A stretch of DNA of 41,902 nt from Acidobacteriota bacterium (GTDB taxonomy: Bacteria; Acidobacteriota; Terriglobia; Versatilivoradales; Versatilivoraceae), in assembly GCA_009841055.1 (NCBI GenBank), contig VXMN01000206.1, forward strand, positions 1 through 41,902, given 5' to 3'. Under the pieces are notes generated by a model that saw nothing but the letters and a program-made list of their open reading frames with translations, did no database searches and had not been told where the DNA came from. Numbering within the stretch: position 1 is the first letter of the stretch; every line of letters starts with the position of its first letter. This document shows positions 27,237 through 37,409 of the stretch, in pieces. Made by a program: the position numbers and the translations under genes.

Positions 27237-27788
27237 ATGAGTGAGAGGATGAAGAGGTTTGCCGACTATTTCAAGGAACTGGGAGCCGCGGACGTCGGGC
27301 ATTCCGAGAATACCTATCTGGCGCATGGCGCCGGGGTCTATCGGGACCTGAAGTCCTGGGGTTGCAGCCAGGAACTGTGCGATGCCGGCATGTTTCATTC
27401 GATCTACGGCACCGAGCTGTTCCAGGATTTCACCTTGCCGCTGGAACGCCGGGGCGAGGTGAAGGACCTCATTGGAGAGCGGGCCGAGAGACTGGTCTAT
27501 CTCAACTGTTGCCTGTTGCGGCAATCCCTGGACGAGAGCGTCGCGCGGGGACAGGAGCCCTACACTCTCAAGGATCGTTTCCTGCAGCAGGAGATCGAAC
27601 TCTCCAAAGAGGAATTCGACGACCTGTGCCGGCTCCACCTGTGCGATTGGCTGGAGCAGGTGCCGCGGGACGATCGCTGGGGTCTTCGCAGGCAGGCCTT
27701 CCGGCGCATGGCGGAAAGGCTTGGGGGAGTCGCCCTGGAATCCTACGACCGGGTTTTCGCCATGGAACCGGCCGAGAGCCGTAATTGA
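27237..27788 (+). CDS. DUF6817 (HD-like) protein
   Basis: A 183-residue cytosolic protein of unknown function. The N-terminal third resembles DUF6817: HSENTYLAHGAGVYRDLKSW followed by ELCDAGMFHSIYGTELF. The conserved histidines (AHGAG and FHS) are spaced as in HD-type metal phosphohydrolases, so a metal-binding fold is plausible; activity is not known. The rest is helical and charged. ATG has AGGAGG about 6 bp upstream. It converges with the phytanoyl-CoA dioxygenase-like gene (21 bp gap). Confidence 0.8.
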   Translation: MSERMKRFADYFKELGAADVGHSENTYLAHGAGVYRDLKSWGCSQELCDAGMFHSIYGTELFQDFTLPLERRGEVKDLIGERAERLVYLNCCLLRQSLDESVARGQEPYTLKDRFLQQEIELSKEEFDDLCRLHLCDWLEQVPRDDRWGLRRQAFRRMAERLGGVALESYDRVFAMEPAESRN

Positions 27789-27809
27789 GGAAACGCGGAC
27801 TCGACCAGG

Positions 27810-28748
27810 TCATCCCCTCACGATCCCGTTGGCGGAGAAGCCCAACAGGTATCGCAGGGTGGGGGAGAGTCCGGCCAGCGTCGGCTCGGAAAAGCAGGTG
27901 CGGTAGTCGCTGAAGGGCTTGACCCAGGAACGGGAATAGTAGCCGAGCAGAGCCCGGCGGGGGCGATCGGTGGTATTGGGACCCGAGCGGTGCCAGGTGT
28001 TGGACAGCCAGACGGCCACCGATCCGGCGGGGGCGGTCAGGATGGCCTCCTGGTGTTCCTGCCGGGGAGCCCAGGCGGGCTTCTTCCTCAGCTTGTGGCT
28101 GCGGGGCACGACCCGGGTGGCGCCGTTTTCGGCCGTGAAATCGTCCAGCATCCAGGCATTCTGAACGGTCAAGGGGAAATCGGGCAGGGGCTCTGACAGT
28201 TGACCCAGGGGCACATCCACGTGCCAGGCTCCTCCTTCGGTGGCATGGGCGCCGATGCTGGTGGCGCTCAAGTCCGAGAGCACGCAGTCCTCGCCCAGGA
28301 CCCCCCGGACCAGTTTCAGGATATGGGGTTCTTCAACCAGTTGCAGCGCCGCATTCGACTTGGCAGGCAGGTTCATGATGCGCTGGGACCGATCCTGATC
28401 GAAGAGCAGCGGGAGGTGAAAGAAGAGCTTCATGACCTGGTCGGGAGGCACCGGCCAGGAGGTGTTCCGGTTGAGTGCACGGGTGTGGCGGATCCTCTTC
28501 ATGATTCGAGCCACTTCGGCCGCCGAGGCGGTGTAGCTCTCCGAGATGAAGGCTTCGATGGCATCGTCGTCGGGTCCCTCGGGGCCGTCGCCCGGGTCGA
28601 AAGGCTTCCGCTGTTCCTGCTCGAAGAGCCGGTCGACCTCCCCTCGAATCCGTTGCAGGCGCTTCCGGTCCAGGATACCCTCGAGCACGACGTATCCCTC
28701 CTGGTCGAGATGCCTGATGGCCGCCTCGAGATCGATCGCTTTCTTCAT
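27810..28748 (-). CDS. Phytanoyl-CoA dioxygenase (PhyH) family protein
   Basis: Fe(II)/2-oxoglutarate-dependent oxygenase of 312 residues. Metal ligands are the H-X-D of AWHVDVP (His176, Asp178) and a distal histidine in NTWHRSGPN (His253), with Arg264/265 placed to bind 2-oxoglutarate. The N-terminus (AIRHLDQEGYVVLEGILD) is the usual PhyH opening. ATG 28748 is chosen because it gives this family N-terminus; the frame is open to 28913 but that extension has no family resemblance. Substrate unknown. It diverges from the amidohydrolase at 28912, with about 160 bp between starts. Confidence 0.88.
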   Translation of the reverse strand: MKKAIDLEAAIRHLDQEGYVVLEGILDRKRLQRIRGEVDRLFEQEQRKPFDPGDGPEGPDDDAIEAFISESYTASAAEVARIMKRIRHTRALNRNTSWPVPPDQVMKLFFHLPLLFDQDRSQRIMNLPAKSNAALQLVEEPHILKLVRGVLGEDCVLSDLSATSIGAHATEGGAWHVDVPLGQLSEPLPDFPLTVQNAWMLDDFTAENGATRVVPRSHKLRKKPAWAPRQEHQEAILTAPAGSVAVWLSNTWHRSGPNTTDRPRRALLGYYSRSWVKPFSDYRTCFSEPTLAGLSPTLRYLLGFSANGIVRG

Positions 28749-28911
28749 GTTTCCGCCGAATCGGTGAGTCCTGCGAGCCGGAATGCTCTCATTGCCTGCC
28801 GGTTGCCTGGCCAGGGGAGCCCGGATCCCCTGACCCCAGGCGCATCTTACTGTCAATTCCACCCCGGGAAAACATCTTTTCCGGGAGCCGGTTTTCCCCG
28901 AGGGAGATCGC

Positions 28912-30171
28912 ATGGCGCATCACGACTGGATCATTGCGGGCGGCCGGGTGATGGACCCGGCCAATGGCATTGACGGACAACTGGACCTGTGTGTTCGGGA
29001 CGGGCGTATTTCCCTGTTGACCCGGTCGGCCCGGGCGGAAACTTCCGAACGGCGATTCGACGCCAGGGGAATGCTGGTGGCGCCCGGCCTGATCGATCTT
29101 CACATGCACGGCTATGAGCACGTCACTCCTCTGGGTATCAACGTGGACCACTACTGCCTGGGACGAGGGGTGACGACGGCACTCGATACCGGCAGCGCCG
29201 GCTGCAGCACCTTCGAGGGCTTTCGAAACTATGCCTGTCAGTCCAGCCGGACACGCCTGTTGGCCCTGCTCAACATTTCCTGCGCCGGGCTGGCCTTCGC
29301 CAAGCTGGGCGGTGACAAGGCCACGCCGGGCGAGCTGGACTTGATGGAGCTGGCCGACCTGGAAGGCTGCATCGACTGCGTGAATGCCAATCGAGACCTG
29401 GTTGCGGGAGTCAAGGTCCGTCTTTCCGCCTCGCTGGCCGACGAGGGCCGCAACGAAGCCGAAGCCTATCGCCGGGCCCTGGACGCGGCTCGCGCGGTCC
29501 GGCTTCCCCTCATGGTTCACCACACGCTCTCCACGGTGAGCCTGGCGGACTGCCCGGGCAAAATGGCCGCGGGCGACATCTATACCCACACCTATCACGG
29601 ATTCCGAAGCACCATCATCCGTTCGGACGGGACGTTGGATCCTTCGGTCCGAGCGGCCCGGGAAAAGGGCGTATTGTTCGACGTGGGTTTTGGGCAGGGA
29701 TCGTTCAACTGGACGGTTGCCGAGTTGAGCGTTCGGCAGGGGTTTTGGCCCGACACCATCAGCACCGACCTTCACAGCGGAACCTGCGAAGGCCCGGCCT
29801 ACGATTTGCCGACCGTCATGTCCAAGCTGCTCCACCTGGGTTTGCCGCTGACGGAAGTCATTCGGCGGACCACCTTCGAGCCGGCCAGGGCCATTGGCTG
29901 GGAGGACCGCATCGGAAGCCTGGCAGTCGGGAGAGAAGCCGACGTGACGGCACTCTCGCTGGAAACGGTCGACGCCGAATTGGAGGACTGCCAATCGCAA
30001 CTGCGCCGAGTCCGGCGGCGCCTCCGGCCCCGGGCCGTTTGGCGAGCGGGAGTGCCGGGACGAATCACCGAGCCGGTTCAATGGCCCAATCCGGCGGCCA
30101 TTGCCAGGCAGAGATCGGCCTGGGACCTCCTGGAGGTGCGAGACCCGCATCCCCCCGGGCAACTTACTTGA
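28912..30171 (+). CDS. Amidohydrolase/deacetylase family metallohydrolase
   Basis: TIM-barrel hydrolase of 419 residues. The metal site is marked by His64 and His66 in GLIDLHMHG, Lys168 in GVKVRLS (position of the carboxylated lysine), a metal-binding region MVHHTLS, HTYHGF and STDLHSG with its aspartate. This pattern fits the dihydroorotase-like, EF_0837/D-amino-acid-type deacetylases rather than true dihydroorotases. Substrate not assignable. GAGGGAGA precedes the ATG. Its last 8 bases overlap the end of the convergent DUF3179 gene. Confidence 0.88.
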   Translation: MAHHDWIIAGGRVMDPANGIDGQLDLCVRDGRISLLTRSARAETSERRFDARGMLVAPGLIDLHMHGYEHVTPLGINVDHYCLGRGVTTALDTGSAGCSTFEGFRNYACQSSRTRLLALLNISCAGLAFAKLGGDKATPGELDLMELADLEGCIDCVNANRDLVAGVKVRLSASLADEGRNEAEAYRRALDAARAVRLPLMVHHTLSTVSLADCPGKMAAGDIYTHTYHGFRSTIIRSDGTLDPSVRAAREKGVLFDVGFGQGSFNWTVAELSVRQGFWPDTISTDLHSGTCEGPAYDLPTVMSKLLHLGLPLTEVIRRTTFEPARAIGWEDRIGSLAVGREADVTALSLETVDAELEDCQSQLRRVRRRLRPRAVWRAGVPGRITEPVQWPNPAAIARQRSAWDLLEVRDPHPPGQLT

Positions 30172-31618
30172 CCAGGCGGGTCTCGGGGTATTGAGCGAAC
30201 CATCCGAACCAAAAGGCGCGGAAGGCTGGAATACGGGGCAATATCCGGTCGGGGTATTCCTCGGAAACCAGGCCGTCTTCGGTCATTTTCCAGGCTTTTC
30301 CGCCGTCGTCGATCACGCGGTCATCCCGCAAGAGCCTCTGAAACCCTTGCTTCCCGGTCTTGAAGACACGGTTGGCGCCCGATCGCGTCGTCAGGATGGT
30401 CAGGTGGTGCCCGGCCAGCTCGGTCCGGAAAACGGGATTCTTTCGCAGGAATCTCGAGCTGACCGCCAGAGACTGCTCCTTGCCGCCGGGAGTGTAGGGA
30501 GAGAGCACAATCCCCAGGATTTCAGCCTTGTTCCTCAGGCGCTTGTCCCGCTCGGCCACCTGAAACATCAGTGAGTCGGTCGCAAAGTACTGCTTGTAGG
30601 CTTGACCCTCCCGGTAGTCGCGCTCATGCCCTGTGTCCAGAGACAGGACGGTGGTGTCGGGGTGTTTTTTCCTCCACTCCCCCCATCGGGTGGTCACGAT
30701 GGGAAGGGACTCCAGCTTGAGACTGGAGCCCGCCAGTTTACCGATCACGGGTGTTCCCAGCAGGGTGGACCACAGACTGTTGGACTCGTGGTCGAACATC
30801 AGCTTGTTGGCCCGATAGACCAGTCCGCTGGTGCCGAAGGTCCGGTGCTGCCCCCCGACGACGCTCTTGTAGGGGATGGCGGTGCCGCAGAGCGTGCAGT
30901 AGACCAGGGTAATCTCGGTGTCGCCCACTCTGTCCAGAGCCATCTCGTGCCACGCCAGAATCCGCTTGGGGTAGGCTCGAGCGTTGCCCCCCACCGATAG
31001 ACCGAAGACGACGTGGTTGTCCTTGAGATAGCCGGCCTCACTGGCCGGAATGTTCTCGGGGTGGTCCAGGGGAGGAATGCCGTTGACCTTCACCCCTCCC
31101 CACTGTACCTCGTCCAGCCGGACCAGGGAGCGGGCAGCCGGCGGGAAGAACTTGACCATGCGGGGATCGATGATCTTGTAGAAGGATCGCTTGAAGATGA
31201 GGTATTCAGGGTGGGGTTCGTAGGGTTGCTTCCAGACCCACCTCAACCAGCGCTGGCTGTCCTGTCCGAAGAATTGGCCGGTCTGCTTGGTGAGGAAGCG
31301 AATGAGCCGATTCTTGATTTCCGGATAGGTGGGACCGCTCAGTTCGACCAGCATGGCGGTATAGGAGTCTCGCCAGGAGCGGCTGATGGCCTCCAGGGCG
31401 GGTTTGGCATCGGCGTCCTCGACGGCTCCAGCCTGAAAGAACAACTCCAGGGGAGGGAAATCATCGGTGTCGTCTTGGGGCGGCGCGGCCTGGCTCGTCA
31501 GCAGGGTGAGAGCCACCAGGAAAAAGGCCGGCACCGGCAGGAAGGACGGCAGCCTACGGGTCTTTCCGGGAATGCGCTTGGCTCTCTCGGGGATATTGGT
31601 TTTCCAGGGTGCGCTCAT
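30164..31618 (-). CDS. DUF3179 domain-containing exported protein
   Basis: Protein of 484 residues with a signal segment near 30-45 (FFLVALTLLTSQAAP) after a long basic n-region. An N-terminal helical region (60-150) is followed by the DUF3179 domain: GVKVNGIPPLDHPENIPA, VFGLSVGGNARAYPKRIL, WHEMALD, LVYCTLCGTAIPY with Cys241 and Cys244, FGTSGLVYRANKLMFDHES and SLWSTLLG. The CxxC in a conserved strand suggests metal or redox chemistry, but the function of the family is unknown. The start lies three bases from the second copy of the 93-bp repeat. Confidence 0.85.
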   Translation of the reverse strand: MSAPWKTNIPERAKRIPGKTRRLPSFLPVPAFFLVALTLLTSQAAPPQDDTDDFPPLELFFQAGAVEDADAKPALEAISRSWRDSYTAMLVELSGPTYPEIKNRLIRFLTKQTGQFFGQDSQRWLRWVWKQPYEPHPEYLIFKRSFYKIIDPRMVKFFPPAARSLVRLDEVQWGGVKVNGIPPLDHPENIPASEAGYLKDNHVVFGLSVGGNARAYPKRILAWHEMALDRVGDTEITLVYCTLCGTAIPYKSVVGGQHRTFGTSGLVYRANKLMFDHESNSLWSTLLGTPVIGKLAGSSLKLESLPIVTTRWGEWRKKHPDTTVLSLDTGHERDYREGQAYKQYFATDSLMFQVAERDKRLRNKAEILGIVLSPYTPGGKEQSLAVSSRFLRKNPVFRTELAGHHLTILTTRSGANRVFKTGKQGFQRLLRDDRVIDDGGKAWKMTEDGLVSEEYPDRILPRIPAFRAFWFGWFAQYPETRLVK

Positions 31619-31620
31619 GA

Positions 31621-31713
31621 TCCCGCCGGGAGGGTGGCCGGTTGCCGCATCGTAGGGAGACTGAGCGGCGACCGAAGGGACGGCATGCGGACCGGACGCC
31701 CGCGCTCACGGGG
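31621..31713 (+). repeat. 93-bp dispersed intergenic element, copy B
   Basis: Gap-free match to 26772-26864 (74 of 93 bases). It abuts the start of the DUF3179 gene, so any promoter of that gene must lie in or beyond the repeat. Confidence 0.85.
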
Positions 31714-31771
31714 AGGCTGTCCCAGTTGGTGCGGATCATACGAGAGTGAAACACGCAATCGTCAACAACGA

Positions 31772-31802
31772 CGAACCACGAATGAATACGAATAAACACG
31801 AA
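31772..31802 (+). repeat. CACGAA-type inverted repeat, left arm
   Basis: Begins CGAACCACGAATGAATACG. It matches the reverse complement of 31945-31975 at 26 of 31 positions, with 142 bp between arms. Confidence 0.85.
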
Positions 31803-31944
31803 GGCAGGCGGACCTACTCGAACGACAAGCGGCACCAAAATGCTTCTGCAACTTTGTTACCTTGGTATGACTTCGTTTCCTTAGTAGGTATCCCCTCGAT
31901 ATCGGTTTTCACACCCCCCAATCAACAATTCGTCGATCAATTTA

Positions 31945-31975
31945 TTGGTGTTCATTCGTGTCCATTTGTGGTTCG
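31945..31975 (-). repeat. CACGAA-type inverted repeat, right arm
   Basis: Ends GTCCATTTGTGGTTCG; partner of 31772-31802. It is followed by further TTCGTG-rich sequence to about 32050 and a run of T residues. Confidence 0.85.
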
Positions 31976-32122
31976 CCGTTCCCCGTCGTGGATATCTCTC
32001 TTCCTTTCGTGTCTTTCTTGGTGGTCCTTCGTCGTCCTTCGTGGATCACTCTTTTTTTCTGTTATTTCTGGCGAGGCAAGCCGGTGGGTCTGCCGGGTCT
32101 TTGGGATCGGTCCGGGACCCTT

Positions 32123-33250
32123 TCAGGGAGGGAAGACTCCGGTGGTCATGATCAGGTCCCGGTCACTGCTCCCTCCCAGTTCCCGGATGACCAGGCGACC
32201 GTCCCGCCAGGTCACGCCGGCGACTCCCCGGTAATCTTCGGGGATCTCGAACAGGAAGGCCAGGTAAGACCTCACCGTGGTCTGACCGGCGTCCAGGTGA
32301 ACGTAGAGCGGTCGACCGAAGATTCTGCCCTTCTCGACCAGGACCGGGAAGGGTTGGTGCAGTCCGCTGGTTCCGAACTCCAGGCCCCGCGCCTGCGGCT
32401 TGCCGTTTTCCGAGTGGCGCCAGATGTTGAGCCAGGGGTATTCCGCGGTGCTCCACAGGTACCCGATCAACAACCCCTGCGAGGGGCTGCTGGCGGTGAT
32501 CCAGCCAAGGTCCTCGTCAAAGACAAAGGAGACCACGTTGGGGTCCGAGTCGTCCGCCAGTCGGCGCAGCGACAGGGGTTGACCCTCTTTGAGCGCCTGG
32601 GGCCAATACACGGCCGGCTCCTCCGGATTGGGCAGGGGGCTGGTCTGCATGAAGCCCTTGCGCGCGTTGCTGTCGACCAGAGTGCCCTCGTCCAGGAACG
32701 GGGGGCCGATGGTGGGGTGCTGGACCATATTGTAGATACGCCCCAGCTTGTTTCTGTTGGTTACGCTTTCGGAGACGATGCAGCTCGCCGAGGAGTCGGA
32801 CAGGCGAACGGTCCGCAAGACCTCCAGTCCGGCCATGGGAAGCAGGGCCGACAGGGTCGCTTCCACCGCTCCACCCTTGCGGGCCGGTCCCTCGTGAACT
32901 TTCCATTCGACCCGGGTAGCCTCCCCGTGAAAGAACATTCCGTTGCGTTCTTCGGCTTCCGAGGGGGCGCCCCAGCGGTCCAGGCAGAGGAAGTGGCCCA
33001 GGGGTTTCAAGGCGGCCGATTCCCCCGGGTCCCACTGGAGAGGGTTGACGGAGTGACCACTCAAGCGGAAGTCCGCCAGAGAACCGCCGCCGAGATCCAC
33101 GACCAACCGGGCGTCCCGGCCCTCCAGAATCAGGGAAGGACGGCCGTTGAAGAGGGTTTCGGCGGGCATTGGCGCGCTGATGGCCAGGAGCGTGACTACA
33201 ACCGCGCTCCCGATCACGGCTCGGAATTTGTTGAGTGCGGAATTCGCCAC
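32123..33250 (-). CDS. Exported galactose-mutarotase-like protein
   Basis: Protein of 375 residues with a signal peptide (about 1-30, VIGSAVVVTLLAISAPMPA). The remainder is beta-rich and resembles an aldose-epimerase/galactose-mutarotase-like fold (LVVDLGGGSLADFRLSG, NPLQWDP, RTVRLSDSSASCIVSESVTN, YNMVQHPTIGPPF). I do not recognise catalytic residues with confidence, and the family is not characterised. It begins 13 bp after the DUF1552 gene ends and so closes a three-gene operon, suggesting a role in extracytoplasmic carbohydrate handling (inference). Confidence 0.72.
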   Translation of the reverse strand: MANSALNKFRAVIGSAVVVTLLAISAPMPAETLFNGRPSLILEGRDARLVVDLGGGSLADFRLSGHSVNPLQWDPGESAALKPLGHFLCLDRWGAPSEAEERNGMFFHGEATRVEWKVHEGPARKGGAVEATLSALLPMAGLEVLRTVRLSDSSASCIVSESVTNRNKLGRIYNMVQHPTIGPPFLDEGTLVDSNARKGFMQTSPLPNPEEPAVYWPQALKEGQPLSLRRLADDSDPNVVSFVFDEDLGWITASSPSQGLLIGYLWSTAEYPWLNIWRHSENGKPQARGLEFGTSGLHQPFPVLVEKGRIFGRPLYVHLDAGQTTVRSYLAFLFEIPEDYRGVAGVTWRDGRLVIRELGGSSDRDLIMTTGVFPP

Positions 33251-33263
33251 CGGCAGACCAGGT

Positions 33264-34600
<1,337 letters not shown>

Positions 34601-34604
<4 letters not shown>

Positions 34605-37033
34605 GATCCTCCTCCGTTGGTGGTTCTCATTCGGAACGGCAGGCTCTCGACGATCGATTGGACCAGTTGGCTGAGCCTGAAGCCACTATTTTCCAACTCC
34701 AGGCAGATCCGGTCCACCGCAGGCTTGTCGTAGGGTTCCAGGCCTCTTCCCAGGGCGTAGGTTAACATTTTTTCGGTGAGACAGCGAACGAATGCGTCGC
34801 GCTCCGTGTCGGCCAACAGCCCCCTGAGATCCTTCGGTCCCTGAAAGGAGCGTCCTCCCGGCAACTCTCCGGCGGCGTCCACCGGGACCCCGCCGTCTTC
34901 CGTCCGCCAGGCTCCCACAGCGTCATAGTTTTCCAATCCGAAGCCCAGGGCGTCCATCTTCAGGTGGCAGGCGGCGCAGGCCGGCCGGCTCCGGTGCTTC
35001 TCCAGCCGCTCCCGGAGTGTCATGTGCGCTCCGTTCGGTTCCTCCTCGAGTGTCTCCATCTCGGGTGGCGGCGGAGGTGGAGTGCCCAGCAGGGTTTCCA
35101 GGATCCACTTGCCTCGCAAAACCGGTGAAGTGCGAGTCGGATAGGAGGAAACCGTCAATATACTGGCTTGAGAAATCAGTCCGCCGCGCTGGTCACCGGC
35201 GAGCTCAATCCTCCGGAAGTGTCGGCCCTCGACCCCGGGATGCCCGTAATGACGGGCCAGTCGCTGGTTGAGGAAAGTGTAGTCGGCGTCCAGAAAATCG
35301 ATCAGGCTGCGGTCATCCTGCAGTATCGAACGGAAGAAGAGCTCCGTTTCGCGACGCATGGCCTCTCGCAACGGTTCGTCAAAGTCGGGAAACCGGTCGG
35401 GGTCGGGTTGAGCGCTCTCCAGATTCCGCAGTTGCAGCCATTGCCCGGCAAAATTTTCCACCAGGGCCTCGGACCTGGGATCCTTGAGCATCCGCTCGAC
35501 CTGTTGTCTCAGGACTCGAGGATCGTTGAGTTCGGCTCTCTGGGCCAAGCCGAACAGCTCGTCGTCGGGCAGGCTGCTCCAGAGGAAGTAGGAAAGGCGA
35601 GAGGCGAGCTCATAGGATCCCAGGGGGTAGGCCGAGCCTGCAGGGTGGGCCTCCGGATCGAATTCAAGTCGGAAGAGGAAATGGGGCGACACCAGGACCG
35701 CCTGCAGAGCCATCTGGATTCCGCGTTCCAGGGGCTCCCCTTGCCGTTGAGCCGAGACTGCCAGTCCCCGCAACCGGTCGATCTCCTGCTCGGTCGCCGG
35801 CCGGCGGTAGGCTCGCAGCGCCAGGTTCCGCAATATCGAGTCGGTGCAGCCCGCCAGGTGTTTCCCGGGGTCATGTCCGCAGATCAGCACCCTCCGATGG
35901 CTGTCGGACAAGGGCTCATGCTTCACCTTGAACGGACCCAGGATCTCCATGGAATCGGCATAGACCGGGCGTTCCGGGGGTTTTTCCACCCTGTCCTCGA
36001 ATACCGCTTGGTTGAGTGCGCTGCCCAGTGACTCCGAATCCAGCCGGGGAGATGCATCCAGCCGATGCACGCCCGAGTCGACCCTGATGCGAATGTCGAA
36101 GGTGCCCCTGTGGTATGCGTCCGTTTTAATGTGGAAGGTTTGAAGGTACCTGTCGTCAAGCAGGACGGAGAGGGTGGCTGAAGGCATCTCGGCCGGCGCC
36201 CACTGTCCTGCTTCGGCCGGCGGCGATCTCCTTCTGTCCACCACTCTGATCCGCAGCTCGTACTCTCCCGGGGAGGGGAAGGCATGCCGGGCGAGAAGCC
36301 TGCCTTCGAGAGAGTAAGGAGTGGTGTGGGTGCCTTCCGGGACCGAGGGGGGAGCCTGGCTTCGGGAGGCCAGATAACGGGCCAGCATCGGCTTGACTTT
36401 TCGCCGAACCACCACGGCCCGGGCGGCGATCTCTTCGGCAGCCGCCAGGTATTTTTCCATCAGCAGCGGAGAGAGCGAGAGCACATCCCCGATGTTGTCG
36501 AAGCCGTATCCGGTATCATCGATCGGAAAGTCCTCCGACAATCCGAGATCGAGGTCCAGCCAGTCCCGAATCGTATTGTCGTATTCACTGCGGTTGAGCC
36601 GCCGGGCCGTGACCCGTCCGGGGCTGGGCGCCACGCTGTCAGCCTCTTCCTCGAGCCGCGCTTCGATCCAGCGTTCCACTTTCCTCAGTTGCTCGACCGC
36701 CGGGCGTGGATTTCCCGGCGGAGGCATGCGACCGGTGCGCAGCTCCCGCAATACGGACTGCCACAGGTCCTGCCGATCGCGGACCGGATGCTCGGGGTCG
36801 AAGTCACTCAGGTTGATTTCGGCGGTGCTGAGGTTGGCGTTGTGGCACTGCAGGCAGTGTTCGGTCAGGAAGGGTTCTACCTCCCCTTCGAAGGTGGATG
36901 CCTGAAGGGAAGGAGATCCGACAAGGGCCAGAAACGCCAGTAGAAGCGGCAGGAAACCAGGACGCCGTACTAGACCGGCCGCCGCCGGAATCGACCTGAG
37001 ACGGAATTCGGGGCTGAAGAGGGTGGAGATCAC
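34601..37033 (-). CDS. DUF1592/DUF1588/DUF1585-type multidomain protein with cytochrome c motifs
   Basis: About 810 residues. After a signal peptide (FLPLLLAFLALVGSPSLQAS) comes a PSCyt1-like heme site CLQCH (60-64 from GTG 37033). DUF1587 (RLNRSEYDNTIRDWLDLD), DUF1595, DUF1592 (SYFLWSSLPDDELF), DUF1588 (GLISQASILTVSSYPTRTSPV) and DUF1585 at the C-terminus follow in the usual order. A second CxxCH, CAACH, lies in a linker near the C-terminus. Such proteins are abundant in Planctomycetes, Verrucomicrobia and Acidobacteria; a role in periplasmic redox or polymer breakdown is suspected but unproven. The start is uncertain: the frame is open to 37189, and GTG 37033 leaves a plausible signal peptide but has no clear ribosome binding site. 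Confidence 0.88.
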
Positions 37034-37123
37034 GGCGAGCGTGCTCAACTGGAACCAATTCGGACCGAGTATAAGTGTTTGAGCTTGCTGGGACAAGATC
37101 TTCCCCGAGAAAGGTCGCGGCGG

Positions 37124-37153
37124 TTGAATGAGGCACCGGCACAATGCTATACT
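37124..37153 (+). promoter_or_regulatory. Sigma70-type promoter candidate
   Basis: TTGAAT (37124-37129), 18-bp spacer, TATACT (37148-37153). The predicted start is near 37160, giving a leader of about 250 bases before the PIN-TRAM gene and its downstream genes. Confidence 0.5.
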
Positions 37154-37160
37154 GCACCCA

Positions 37161-37181
37161 TGCAGGATGTGACTTCCTGCA
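37161..37181. repeat. Inverted repeat at the predicted transcription start
   Basis: TGCAGGA, 7-base spacer, TCCTGCA: perfect 7-bp arms directly downstream of the -10 box. It could be a repressor site or a 5' hairpin in the message. Confidence 0.5.
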
Positions 37182-37409
37182 ACTCCCATGGCATTCGGCG
37201 ATTCGGCACGCTGAATCAGTGGCGCCGCGAATGATGTGGGGTTTCAATATGACCAACGTCGGCAGGCAGCCTGTTGATGTTTCCTCCGAGTTTCTTCTCG
37301 CCGAAAGCCTGCCTGTGCCTGTGACTCCCTTGCCGTCTGTTTCAAGCATCAAGCCTTTTCCCAGCCAAGTTGCGGGCGTTCCGTCCTGATTCGAAGGGGG
37401 TGAGACCAT

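Larger units (their letters stand above)
31619..32122. other. Second repeat-rich intergenic region
   Basis: About 500 bp with no supported gene, between two minus-strand genes. It contains copy B of the 93-bp element, an inverted pair of CACGAA-type arms enclosing a 142-bp AT-richer stretch, and a T-rich tail similar to the one near 27110. Confidence 0.7.
37034..37409. other. Divergent intergenic region with promoter for the PIN-TRAM operon
   Basis: About 375 bp between the divergent DUF1592-type gene and the PIN-TRAM gene. It contains a sigma70-like promoter, an inverted repeat just downstream of the predicted start site and a roughly 250-base leader. An 81-codon frame crosses it but begins inside the promoter and has no family resemblance. 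No riboswitch was recognised. Confidence 0.5.

Noticed and set aside
31856-31874. 19-base stretch matching the conserved 3' end of 16S rRNA (antisense) at 17 positions
   Set aside because: The similarity does not extend into the flanking rRNA sequence on either side, and no anti-Shine-Dalgarno sequence follows; most likely chance or a very small relic.
37144-37389. 81-codon frame upstream of the PIN-TRAM gene as a leader peptide
   Set aside because: It begins within the predicted promoter, before the predicted transcription start, and shows no amino-acid run typical of attenuation.
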